Assembly (NCBI GenBank): GCA_963971305.1
Contig: OZ020306.1
Location: forward strand, 35,361,512 to 35,425,511
Origin: Arcuatula senhousia
Lineage: Eukaryota > Mollusca > Bivalvia > Mytilida > Mytilidae
DNA: 64,000 nucleotides
Reading direction: 5' to 3'
Position 1 is the first letter of the stretch. Every line of letters starts with the position of its first letter. Under the pieces are notes generated by a model, which saw only the letters and a list, made by a program, of their open reading frames with translations, made no database searches and was not told the DNA's origin. Both the position numbers and the translations under genes were made by a program. Below are positions 39,401 to 45,941 of this stretch, piece after piece.

Positions 39401-42400
39401 AGACTCATTGAAAGACCTGTGAATAAATAAGATTTAAATGAACCAGTAGTCCAGTACAAAAATGAAACTGTAAACTTTAGTAATTACTTAGACTAAAATA
39501 TTAGATCAAGATAATGGATGAACCAAATAAAAATAAAAATGCATATGTAATAAAAGACTTTTAAAAAAGATAATTCATTTTCATAGCAAAATATGTCGAT
39601 ATACAGCTAAGGTCTTTAACAGACAGAAAACAGTGAAATTTCCATGAATTGGTTATTTTCTCTTAATTCGTCTTAATGTCTTAACAAACATCAACCACTG
39701 AGATTTTCACATTTACCATACAGGAAAGATTAAATTCTTATGTAATCTATTCCAGATTAATTATGGTGTTAATAGATTTCTTTACGAATTTTGAACTCAC
39801 TTTCAATAAATAACTAAACAAAGAATTATGTTGTTGTTTTAGTCCTTAAAAAATGCTACCGTGGCCTGTTATTTAAATTTACCTGTTTTACCCATTGGTG
39901 GCCATGTGTCCCTGGGAAATGCTAACCATGTGGCTTTCTTTCTTACTCTGGCGTTTCTAGGTTGTCTTCGACTGAAAAGGATGAATCAATGTCAACACAG
40001 AAATATGACTTTATACTTTTATTATACATGTACATGGTAATCTTTTCATGAGAGGTTAAAAAAATAATCAAAATATGTTTTCTGTTGAAAAAATGAATGT
40101 AATTTTTTTATCATTTGAGATAAAGAATTTATAAACCTCATCTTTTTGTTTGGCAGTTATAGTTTTACAATAATTCAACATTTGAATGGCTCATTGATAC
40201 ATTTTTACCTCTACACACAAGTTTTTAATGTTAAGAAAAAAATCTGTTTGCAAAGTTTTAGTATTTCAAACAACATCAATCTTCTCACCTCATTTCAGCT
40301 TGGACAACTCTAGAACCAAATATTCTTTTCATTTCATTGTCTGGATTCAGATTTCTGTTAATATAAATGTATAAATACTGATTTCTGATTTCACCTGAGT
40401 TCACTCTTGTTTCAACTGGAGTTCATGTTGTTGATTGATATTCAGTCATTTTGTGTTTCCGTGTTTTGCATGTCACGGTTTTTGTCCCGTTCTTGTAAGT
40501 GTTTACTGGTTTTGTCTCTGCCCTTTCGGACTTTTGACATTCGGATACCCCATTGGTACCTCTGCTTCTTTCATATAAATTGAATACATAGAATGGTCTT
40601 GTTCGTTTTTGTGCTAAAGTTTGACACATAAAGAAACAGTATTCATGCAGGTATTACATATATTTACATATATTTCTAAATCAATAAAGTGGGCCTTGTT
40701 TTCCTTGAATTAAACTTACACTTAGGTTGATCTTTTTTTATGTCTGTTTGATTGTTCTATGCTTCATGTTCATATATTTGTCATTTTCAACTTTTTGACT
40801 AGAGCATCTCTGGTGAGTCTTGTATATCTGCACAAAACATATGTCAGTTGTACGGAAAAAATACTGCCTGGAACTTTGTTGTAGATTTTTAAATTTTAGA
40901 AATATAACCTTAAAAGGCATGTGATATAGTAAAAAATCCTGATATCATACTTGTGTTCCACTGTCAGCAATGCTTTCATATTAGAGGTCACAGGCGAGTT
41001 AGGTTGATCTGTGTCTTGGATGTAAGTATTTCTGCTTTCTCCAAGAATTCTCTCAACTTCTTGTATTGAAGCATCAATTTCATCTAAACCCTCCCCATTG
41101 TCAACCTTTTCATCCACTTTTTCTTTGTTCTTCTTCTTTCGTTTCTTTTTCTTTTTCCTAGCACCTCCTTGGGTTTCCACCTTTGTTTTAGATTCATTCT
41201 TAATTGCTGTTTCATCATCATCATTTTCATTCTCTTCTTCGTCCTCTTCATTATTGAGCTAAAATAATAAATGTTGCTAAAAGCTTTACTATAATGCTAA
41301 CTGTTCAAAGTTAAGCTCCGATCTTATCACTAAGATTATATAATATATGCCCTATTTTTTTTACCATGTCATCTATAAGAAAAAGAAAATAATGAGATGT
41401 GGATAAGTGTATGTGACATAACAAATGGTAATTTAAAAAAAAATACAATGGAAAACAATCAGCAGCCTCCAACAAGGCCAGTAGGTGCTGCTCGCCGTTC
41501 TGCAATGAGTCCATGTATTAAAGATTCTGATTATAATGCATTTGAATTAACCTAAATTTATAAAAGCAAAAATTGCTGTTATTTTCATCAATTGACAAGT
41601 GTAATCACATCAAATATGTTTTGCACCAAAATTATCATGATTATGCCAAAAAATAAGTTTTCATTGCCAAAATAATTTTTTTTGCAAAGTGCACAAATGG
41701 TGCACACAAATATGAACCAAGTATATTACAATCTTGCCCTTCTTTATAAATGAAGTAAATTTGTAAAGACCTTAATCTCATTTGAGGGGGCCGATGGGTT
41801 TATTTCGTTCTCCGTTATTAGCAATTTTTATTTTCCGTGAATTGTGTTTTGTTGAAATATTTTTATATGCATCGTGATTGGATATTGCACGTGAACCGTT
41901 TTCAGCAAAGCATTTTCTCCGTGATTCGTTTTAGGCATGCTTTACAGTAATACACAGTCAATCTTTTATCCGTCATGTCCGTGAAAAAAAATTTAGCCAT
42001 ATTTCTGTGTTTCGTTATTTGCATTTTTTATTCTTCCTGATTTGTGATCAGGACCCCCTCATTTCACTATTGGAATTGCTATGGCTGTCTCATCTGGTCC
42101 CCTGAATTAGCTTTACACACTACTGTTACTCTATAGACTCACACAGGTGTAAGCTTGTATTTCAATAGCAACAAGGTCACCTCAGTTTAGCTTTTCTGCC
42201 ATATGCAGAAAATTCAGAATAAAATGAAAGAAACATAGTTAGCACTGTTAGGTAGTTTAAGAGGAGTTGTGTTCACAAACTGTGTTCAGGATTTTATGTA
42301 AACTTTTAAGTCCAAAGGGCCATCACTCCCACAAAAATATGCCGATAAAAAATGTATACATGGTATACTTCTTGCATACCAAGTTTTTTTTCAATTCTGT

Positions 42401-45400
42401 TCAGTAGTTTATGGAGAGTTGCGTTCACAAACTTTGATCACACAGACAGACGGAGGGACCAGTCATTTTAAATATAAAGTTTTACGAGTGATGCCATTTT
42501 TTTTGTGAGTCCTTTACACGCTGCACTTTCTGAGCTTTCATAATCAGGGGGTCCAATGTAATTGGTAAGTGCGCAGCATAATTTGGTAAGTGACTATAAA
42601 GATGGCGGAAAAACCTCGCTTCGATCGACAACGGTCAGTTTTCTCTTCGTGTTTACAAAAGTTATACACATCTTATGAATAAAACCATGTTGCCTTTCGG
42701 CAATTATGAGTTATGAGAAATAGTACATAACAAAAATTTAATGCTTGATTTGCTTATTAAAAAGCTATTGAAGAAAAACCGGCCACTTGACAGCAATTTT
42801 TTTGTCATGCCGAAAAAAAACAGGCTTTGTTTCAGGTACTCTGATCACAAACGTAAGGTTTTATGGTGTTTTGTGGTTCGTCAACAAGCACGGATATTCC
42901 CAAATATTTGTTTCTGTAAAAGAAACATGTATTTGTTGACATATTTACAATTATTTTATTTTTTGGTAAGTGCAAGTCGGTGTACTAAACAAAATTGGTA
43001 ATGAATATTATCACAGTGCAAACATCTTTATTCATTGCGTTAACGTTTTAATGAGATAGATGGGTTTTTTTTTATTTCCGATTCATTTCTATTCTACTAA
43101 ATGAATCTGTTTAGCAGGCTGAATCAAATAACTTTGATTTTTCCGACAAAGTACGTGAACATGTACATATTTTCCGGTTATGTTAATTTCACATTGCCAA
43201 TTCGGTTACCTTGCTATGATGAGTATGGTCTTGTGTTAAATTAACACTCTAAGTTTTATTTTAAAAGGCATACTAATACAAATAAGTTTATGATCAATGT
43301 GAAAACCTATACGAATTAAATGTAACTAATTTTTCGAGCTTTTTGTATTTAAAAAGAGTTTGAAAGTATCACTTACGAAATATGTTTGAAGCAAAGAAGG
43401 TGCTCTTTTAATAATATAGTTCAGCTTTGACCACCGAAACCAAGAAAAATGGCATTAGCCCAGATGGCTGGTTTTCCAACCGATGCCAGTACATAAACAT
43501 TTGGACTATGATGTCACAATACAATGGGAATCTCCCTAGTTCTGATAGAACTGCTAAATTTGTAGTCTGTTCAGAGACCCCTGACAGAAACTTACAAAAT
43601 TTCATGTTAAGCTTTTCTTGTTCCCAATCTTTGTATATTTCATACAAATTCAATTGCTTTCTTTTTGGTGTTACGTTTGTAATCCCCCGTTCTCGCACCC
43701 ATATAAACAAATGGGTTTTATAGTATGATCAAAAATGTGAAGGAGAACTTTAATTGATGGAGATACCACCTTCATGTTTCTATATAGTTTAAAACTGGCT
43801 TTTAATGCCTTTTCATATAACTTAGACTTAGCTTCTGTAAAACGGCAAGTTTTGTCAACACTATACCAAGATATTTATAGCTTTTTACACATTCAATCTT
43901 TTAAATGCCAAATAGAAATTCTTCATTTAATAATTTACCAGAGTTATTAAATACGACAACTTTGGTTTTTTTACTATTTATATCTAGACACCATGTTTTA
44001 CAATACTCCTGCAAAATATCGAGTTTATTTTGTAGACAGTCACATCTTTTAGAATCGGCCATCAAGACTAAGTCGTCTGCATACAACAGGCAAGGGATTT
44101 TCCTGTTATCTAAAGTAACTAATTCTGACTGATCTAACAATTTTTGTGGTAAATCATTTATGAAAAATTTGAACAAGTTAGGTCTAGGTACGTCGCCCTG
44201 TCGTACACCAACCTTGGCAGTGAAAAAAATTGTCATTTTGTTGCCCACTTTGATGCATAAAGTATCATTTAAGTACATATTTTTTTATTTTTTTCATAAA
44301 AATAACCACTAACATTTCTTTCAAGAACTTTGAACATAATTCCAACATGGATAACTCTATCAAATGCCTTGCGAAAATCCACGAAGCAAGCATATAATCT
44401 TTTATTCCCTTGTTTTAATTGTATCAATTATACATTTCAACACATATATGTGATCTGTGGTACCAGATTTAAAAAAAAAACAATTTGACTTTCATGTATT
44501 ACTTTATTATCTAACAAAAATTTGTCAAAGCGATTACAAAGTATTATATTAAAGAGTTTCCCAATACTATTATTAATAGCTATACCTCTATAGTTTTCTG
44601 GCTTTAGTGGATTTTCACTTTTATAAATTGGACATATATAACTTTTGGACCATTGTTCCGGGTACTGACCTGACCTAAAGACAGCATTGAACAGCTTTAA
44701 CAGACTTGGGTTAATATAGGATTGTGATGCCTTGAGCATTTCATTACTAATATTATCAAGGCCAGGACTTATTATTCTTAATAAGAAAGCAATCGGACAC
44801 ATCAAGATAAGAATACCCCCCCCCCCTTCCAAAAAAAAAATCGATAACAAAAGAAATATTATGCAAAGTATTTAAAAGAAGTGCTTTCAAAAGTTTTTGC
44901 ACTGTAATAATATACATTACCAATTTTTTTAGTACACTAACTTGCACTTACCAAACAATTAAATAATTGTAAATATGTCAACAAATACATGTTTCTTTTA
45001 CAGAATCAAATTTTTGGGAATATCCATGCTTGTTGACGATCCACAAAACACCATAAAACCTTACGTTTGTGATCAGAGTACCTGAAACAAAGCCTGTTTT
45101 TTTTCGGCATGACAAAAAAATTGCTGTCAAGTGGCCGGTTTTTCTTCAATAGCTTTTTAATAAGCAAATCAAGCATTAAATTTTTGTTATGTACTATTTC
45201 TCATAACTCATAATTGCCGAAAGGCAACATGGTTTTATTCATAAGATGTGTATAACTTTTGTAAACACGAAGAGAAAACTGACCGTTGTCGATCGAAGCG
45301 AGGTTTTTCCGCCATCTTTATAGTCACTTACCAAATTATGCTACGCACTTACCAATTACATTGGACCCCCTGATAATAATGACATTGTTCAACTTGTTAA

Positions 45401-45636
45401 TATTTTTCATATAAAAATCTTTGTAAATTAAATACAATGTATAAGATAAGATAATTAAGGTGTATACTGTACATGTATATATAACTAAAAGATACCAGAG
45501 CAAATGGGTTGACAACTGCTGTATTTTGACAATTGTCATCTTCCTCCTCAGAATCTTTATCAACATCTACATCAGGAAGTTTGATTTCTTCTAACTCATT
45601 CCTGCCTTGAAGTTTTCTTAATGCCCTGGATGACAT
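6201..45636 (-). CDS. TCF25: TCF25 (Nulp1/Rqc1 family), 16 coding exons, 653 aa
   Basis: TCF25 is the animal counterpart of yeast Rqc1, a part of the ribosome quality control complex that tags stalled nascent chains with Ltn1/listerin; older work describes it as the nuclear protein Nulp1. Coding exons, 5' to 3' on the minus strand: 45636-45496, 41258-40951, 40354-40289, 39971-39883, 39416-39286, 38539-38440, 38071-37978, 35044-34952, 32766-32661, 29472-29365, 28624-28506, 23810-23652, 12930-12840, 10359-10280, 9808-9733, 6401-6201. All junctions are GT-AG and every phase matches; the total is 1962 nt. The order of motifs follows human TCF25 (676 aa): MSSRALRKL start, acidic stretch, Lys-rich run at residues 82-94, VEHK..LNP, TWLAFPRDTW, FEHSKEYQ, SPLFSL-type repeat-like helices, FFRSLLPN, and an acidic tail ending GEWD. 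A Met 14 codons upstream (45678) is in frame but the family starts at 45636. Confidence 0.95.
6377..6740 (-). repeat. 52-bp tandem array copying the exon 16 splice acceptor
   Basis: Seven copies of a 52-bp unit (starts near 6377, 6429, 6481, 6533, 6585, 6637, 6689). The first overlaps real exon 16. Each unit carries the polypyrimidine tract, the TAG acceptor and the first codons of exon 16. Potential acceptors therefore fall at 6401, 6453, 6505 and so on. Copies are near-identical and recent. 52 is not a multiple of 3 and the copies contain stops, so use of an upstream acceptor would break the frame. Confidence 0.95.
6814..8968 (+). mobile_element. A-family element in TCF25 intron 15
   Basis: Complete copy with about eleven ~160-bp monomers, both end hairpins and a GAC tract at 8871-8918. 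It is antisense to TCF25. It ends TAAAAA directly against an H-family element. Confidence 0.88.
8970..9342 (+). mobile_element. H-family element, same architecture, small
   Basis: Begins near ATGCCCCTGCTGG and ends AAGGGGGCAATAAAAA, so GCCCC/GGGGC form the sub-terminal pair. It holds two ~120-bp monomers (AACAGGAWGTAGAAG..CAGGTCTGAAAG) and a CAGACATACAGACATGAG tract near the 3' end. Confidence 0.6.
9733..9808 (-). CDS. TCF25: TCF25 exon 15
   Basis: A 76-nt exon encoding TRRINQESNTFANFFRSLLP then NFNID, matching the human FFRSLLPNY block. TTCCAG acceptor, GTAAGT donor, phase 0. Confidence 0.94.
10280..10359 (-). CDS. TCF25: TCF25 exon 14
   Basis: An 80-nt exon encoding DLANTTVVSYDPLPPPDSVA and AYQRPQ, matching human SVMGFDPLPPSD..YVRPER. 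The acceptor TTTTCAG and the first ~15 codons are copied four more times immediately upstream in the transcript (10360-10715). GTATTT donor, phase 2. Confidence 0.93.
10314..10720 (-). repeat. 90/91-bp tandem array copying the exon 14 acceptor and 5' part
   Basis: Five copies with periods 90, 90, 91 and 91. Each has a TTTTCAG acceptor followed by GACTTAGCC... except the last (10676-10715), which has lost the acceptor. Acceptors lie at 10359 (real), 10449, 10539 and 10630. The unit starting at 10449 reads in frame into real exon 14 and would add 30 residues. The unit at 10539 has TTA changed to TAA at its second codon. Confidence 0.95.
10971..12420 (-). mobile_element. A-subfamily element in TCF25 intron 13
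   Basis: Reverse orientation. 3' hairpin at 10976-11007 (AGCTCACCTGACCCGAAGGGTCATGTG pattern, GTCCGTC tract after it) and 5' hairpin at 12395-12420 ending CCTCTTGT. The core has about three ~430-470-bp monomers with a GTTCTATTTTTAGCCAC-type body, a subfamily different from the 160-bp A copies. It preserves the empty target site of the MITE at 24866. Confidence 0.82.
12840..12930 (-). CDS. TCF25: TCF25 exon 13
   Basis: A 91-nt exon encoding TPRNILRHILLSEIKDATAA, matching human [27 protein letters not shown] acceptor, GTAGGT donor, phase 0. The intron before it (12931-23651, 10.7 kb) is filled by nested mobile elements. Confidence 0.95.
17403..18340 (+). mobile_element. C-family element
   Basis: Starts with GTTAACACAGAGACATGTCTC and GTCTCGCCTG; ends CGTCGCAGGCGAGACAAAAA. 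The core is four ~170-bp monomers (landmark GTAGACCGTGACTGCAGGAG at 17614, 17786, 17956, 18126). A GCCGCCGCCGCCGG tract precedes the 3' hairpin. Confidence 0.82.
18798..19987 (+). mobile_element. D-family element
   Basis: Begins ACAAGC, then a hairpin AGTATTGCAAAACAATACT, then AAGTCCCCTACCGG. The core is about six monomers of 161 bp (landmark GTGCGGAAAACTG). A CAGACAGACGGACGGACAG tract follows, then the 3' hairpin TAGTCCCC..CCGGTAGGGGACTAAAAA. Confidence 0.85.
21028..22349 (+). mobile_element. A-family element
   Basis: Complete, with six divergent ~160-bp monomers, GAC tract 22264-22301 and GGCCTTTGGCC hairpin end. Confidence 0.82.
22918..23060 (+). repeat. Dispersed ~115-bp repeat, copy 1
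   Basis: TTTGTTTAT..AATGAAGGACATACGAATGT through to ATGTTGCGT..TAGACC..ATTGATTAG. The second copy at 36718-36835 is on the same strand. The end of this copy is broken by the MITE at 23068. Both copies contain the hairpin GGACATACGAATGTCC or a worn form. Confidence 0.7.
23068..23544. mobile_element. 477-bp MITE, CAGTGGATTCC ends, TA target duplication
   Basis: Starts CAGTGGATTCC and ends GGAATCCACTG, with TA on each side. The inner sequence keeps weaker mirror similarity (TTATTAGCATAA against TTATTCTAATGAGAG). It is non-autonomous and pogo/Tc1-like by end and duplication. It has inserted into a dispersed repeat whose other copy is at 36720-36835. Confidence 0.85.
23652..23810 (-). CDS. TCF25: TCF25 exon 12
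   Basis: A 159-nt exon encoding SQSASLKQLVSLYAGRCHSC and WKPPEVIQWLERNVKVVLQR, matching human QLVNLYLGRSHFLWKEP..WLEENV. It ends EYNI at a GTAAGA donor, phase 2. Confidence 0.93.
24866..25166. mobile_element. 301-bp hAT-like MITE inside an A element
   Basis: Ends CAGGGATCACCACAG and CTGTGGTGAACCCTG. A 6-bp duplication TTTGAC lies on both sides (24860-24865, 25167-25172). The related A element at 10971-12420 has the uninterrupted site (near 12330-12350 on the other strand), which fixes the boundaries. Confidence 0.88.
26027..26923 (+). mobile_element. C-type element, second subfamily
   Basis: Starts ACAAGAGTTAACACTAAAG and GTCTCGCCTGCCGG; ends TGCTTCGCAGGCGAGACAAAAA. The core is four ~176-bp monomers (landmark CAAGGTCAAGGTCAAAAGAT) that happen to leave a 201-codon open frame at 26241-26846. 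A GCCGCCGTCGG remnant stands where other copies have a GAC tract. Confidence 0.85.
27895..28074. mobile_element. ~180-bp MITE abutting an A element
   Basis: The left end TCAAACCTG..TTAAGGGCA is mirrored by the right end TTAAAGGCAGGTTTGGCTG, with TA at 28075-28076 and a TA at 27893-27894. The left end is worn. It begins exactly where the A9 element stops. Confidence 0.6.
28506..28624 (-). CDS. TCF25: TCF25 exon 11
   Basis: A 119-nt exon encoding LQNALLMFPGLLNSLLDKCG and VSPDTEVSSHSYFSPAAEY. It corresponds to human IQQALTMFPGVLLPLLESC. GTCACAG acceptor, GTACCG donor, phase 2. Confidence 0.95.
28856..28962 (+). mobile_element. G-family mini-element in TCF25 intron 10
   Basis: Only ~107 bp: ACAAGA, hairpin ATGTCTAATAGACAT, AATGCC, then CAGACGGACGAACAG, and the 3' hairpin TATGCCCC..GGGGCATAAAAA. 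It has no monomer core, so it shows the minimal plan. Confidence 0.7.
29365..29472 (-). CDS. TCF25: TCF25 exon 10
   Basis: A 108-nt exon encoding GHRNLSQLPNFAFSVPLAMF and YQAEKDGEDTTIADQK, matching human HRNLSQLPNFAFSVPLAYF. ATTTAG acceptor, GTATTA donor, phase 0. Confidence 0.95.
29473..32660. other. TCF25 intron 9, mostly unassigned
   Basis: No coding exon or intact element is visible. 31870-31965 holds two copies of a CGACAATNGTCGCGCGTAGCA unit, the most CG-rich spot of the intron. 31300-31860 is unplaced, with several CG dinucleotides that suggest an old transposon. Confidence 0.5.
32661..32766 (-). CDS. TCF25: TCF25 exon 9
   Basis: A 106-nt exon encoding SLDPDNDSMCVSLMIDFYAI and RSEEYAFLIRLFSEWE, matching human SLEPDEDPLCMLLLID and YLIRLFQEWE. 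TTTTTAG acceptor, GTACAG donor, phase 0. Confidence 0.95.
32783..34155 (+). mobile_element. A-family element in TCF25 intron 8
   Basis: Complete, with about six ~160-bp monomers, a long GAC/CAGAC tract (34035-34102) and GGACCTTCGGTCC hairpin end. Confidence 0.87.
34360..34642 (+). mobile_element. 5'-truncated B-family tail
   Basis: AATAAACATTCTACAGAAG through to TTGTGGTCGTATAAAAA, matching the B element at 20150-20424. It is diverged; the GAC tract is eroded to CAACAACTACAACGATGACG. Confidence 0.7.
34952..35044 (-). CDS. TCF25: TCF25 exon 8
   Basis: A 93-nt exon encoding PLYLCLFKHLVYVGQKGCYR and TALEFCKLLL, matching human KRGCPRTALEYCKLIL. CTACAG acceptor, GTAAAT donor, phase 2. Confidence 0.94.
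35375..36514. mobile_element. 1.14-kb DNA transposon with TA target duplication
   Basis: The left end CCGTATTTTGCCGTGTATAG is mirrored at 36488-36514, flanked by TA (35373-35374 and 36515-36516). The terminal repeat is ~26 bp (through GTGCGCA), with further inverted similarity inside (GTGCGCACCCC). TA duplication points to the Tc1/mariner/pogo group. No transposase frame remains (largest frame 65 codons, not recognised). It lies in TCF25 intron 7. Confidence 0.85.
36718..36835 (+). repeat. Dispersed ~115-bp repeat, copy 2
   Basis: Matches 22918-23060 and carries the intact hairpin GGACATACGAATGTCC. Origin not recognised; possibly the tail of a retroelement. Confidence 0.65.
37765..37935. repeat. 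Dispersed ~150-bp repeat, copy 1
   Basis: Shares TGTATGTGACA, then CAGCAGCCTYCAACRAGGCC and TAGGYGCTGCTCG, and TTCTGCAAT with 41370-41520, same strand. In reverse it reads AELRAAPTGLVEGC, but it is not a recognised protein. Confidence 0.75.
37978..38071 (-). CDS. TCF25: TCF25 exon 7
   Basis: A 94-nt exon encoding ERALYSFETSFHPLFSLTTG followed by NCRLDFKHTEN, nearly the human ALYSMECAFHPLFSLTSG motif. TTTCAG acceptor, GTATAA donor. Confidence 0.95.
38440..38539 (-). CDS. TCF25: TCF25 exon 6
   Basis: A 100-nt exon encoding NILQIQPYHIDALISLSDVF and RMSEDMQMSAELL. It matches human SPYHVDSLLQLSDACR, a helical-repeat segment. TTCAACAG acceptor, GTATGA donor. Confidence 0.94.
39286..39416 (-). CDS. 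TCF25: TCF25 exon 5
   Basis: A 131-nt exon encoding GLSMSLKETRNGNQYFLFEH and SKEYQKVQFQFYEAVESLNP, the highly conserved FEHSxEYQ / AVESxxP segment. TTCACAG acceptor, GTATGT donor, ends in phase 0. Confidence 0.94.
39883..39971 (-). CDS. TCF25: TCF25 exon 4
   Basis: An 89-nt exon. It is Arg-rich at first and then carries KKATWLAFPRDTWPPMGKT, matching the conserved TWL..P..TWP motif of the Tcf25 domain. TTTCAG acceptor, GTAAAT donor. Confidence 0.93.
40289..40354 (-). CDS. TCF25: TCF25 exon 3
   Basis: A 66-nt exon encoding KNLNPDNEMKRIFGSRVV, aligned with the human HLNPDTELKRYFGARAI stretch. AACAG acceptor, GTGAGA donor, phase 2 in and out. Confidence 0.93.
40423..40920. other. TCF25 intron 2, repeat-like
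   Basis: The stretch has richer composition than nearby introns (for example TTTTGTCCCGTTCTTGTAAG), and open frames on the minus strand that do not match a known protein. It is probably decayed retroelement sequence. I saw no exon signals that fit TCF25. Confidence 0.35.
40951..41258 (-). CDS. TCF25: TCF25 exon 2, residues 48-149
   Basis: It follows a TTTTAG acceptor, in phase 0. Acidic residues 51-63 are followed by a Lys/Arg run at 82-94 (probable nuclear or RNA-binding basic patch) and then by EIDASIQEVERILGE, which matches the human DIDRILERI region. It ends in VEHK, split at a GTATGA donor in phase 2. Confidence 0.93.
41370..41520. repeat. Dispersed ~150-bp repeat, copy 2
   Basis: Partner of 37765-37935; it lies in TCF25 intron 1 just outside exon 2. 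About 75-80% identical by eye in the best 60 bp. Confidence 0.75.
42545..45372. mobile_element. 2.8-kb element with ~480-bp terminal inverted repeats
   Basis: The left terminus (42545 to about 43022) and right terminus (about 44892 to 45372) are near-identical inverted copies, starting CAGGGGGTCCAATG and ending CATTGGACCCCCTG. A 5-bp target duplication ATAAT flanks it (42540-42544, 45373-45377). CAGGG ends suggest the hAT group, where 5-bp duplications are known for some branches; no transposase is visible. Each terminus repeats TTGGTAAGTG-like motifs. The interior contains a broken LINE. It lies in TCF25 intron 1. Confidence 0.9.
43408..44770 (-). pseudogene. 5'-truncated, frameshifted LINE reverse transcriptase
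   Basis: Reading on the minus strand from about 44770: GLDNISNEMLKA and YPEQWSKSYICPIYK..PENYRGIAI (44437-44850), motif A ACFVDFRKAFD (about 44280-44400), motif B GVRQGD and motif C YADD (43901-44278), then a C-terminal ELGRFPLY..DIIVQMFMYWHRL block (43408-43710). The pieces lie in different frames. The order of motifs is that of a non-LTR reverse transcriptase, Jockey/CR1-like by look. No endonuclease part is present. It sits inside the inverted-repeat element. Confidence 0.9.
45496..45636 (-). CDS. TCF25: TCF25 exon 1, residues 1-47
   Basis: It encodes MSSRALRKLQGRNELEE followed by an acidic DVDVDKDSEEEDD run and ends NPFAL at a GTATCT donor, phase 0. The start was chosen because human TCF25 also opens with M-S-R-R-A-L-R. 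Confidence 0.92.
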
Positions 45637-45795
45637 TAGAACTTTTGAATGTTTCAAAATATTTCTCTTCCCCTCCACATGGCAATGTTTACATCAATTT
45701 TAGCAATACCGGAAGTAAAAGTAAAGTTAGTCAGTGCGAGACAAGAAAATGGCAGCCTCCATGAAAAAACAACAAATATTCTGAAAATACACGAA
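45637..45795. promoter_or_regulatory. Putative bidirectional promoter of TCF25 and RBFA
   Basis: Only 159 bp separate the divergent start codons of TCF25 (minus) and RBFA (plus). Both 5' UTRs and any shared promoter must lie here or overlap the first exons. No clear TATA box or CpG cluster is visible. The assignment is by position only. Confidence 0.55.
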
Positions 45796-45941
45796 ATGGC
45801 TAAATCTTTGCTCTCTTTCAGAGCAAAAACACTTCTAACGTATTCATTAGTACGACACTTTACAAAGTCAATTAGTAAAAATCAACAGAATGTCATGATA
45901 ACAGGTCCTTTAGCCAAAATGATGGCAAAAGCTGCTAAAAG
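45796..45941 (+). CDS. RBFA: RBFA exon 1, targeting peptide
   Basis: It encodes residues 1-48, a Lys/Arg/Ser/Leu-rich presequence ending AKMMAKAAK, and is split in phase 2 at a GTAGAT donor. Confidence 0.85.

Noticed and set aside
40423..40629. 68-codon minus-strand frame in TCF25 intron 2
   Set aside because: No good acceptor/donor in phase with exons 2 and 3, which already join cleanly at the conserved VEHK-NLNP stretch; looks like repeat sequence.
43408..44850. Intact LINE open reading frame
   Set aside because: Reverse transcriptase motifs A, B and C are present but lie in shifted frames with internal stops, and the endonuclease part is missing.
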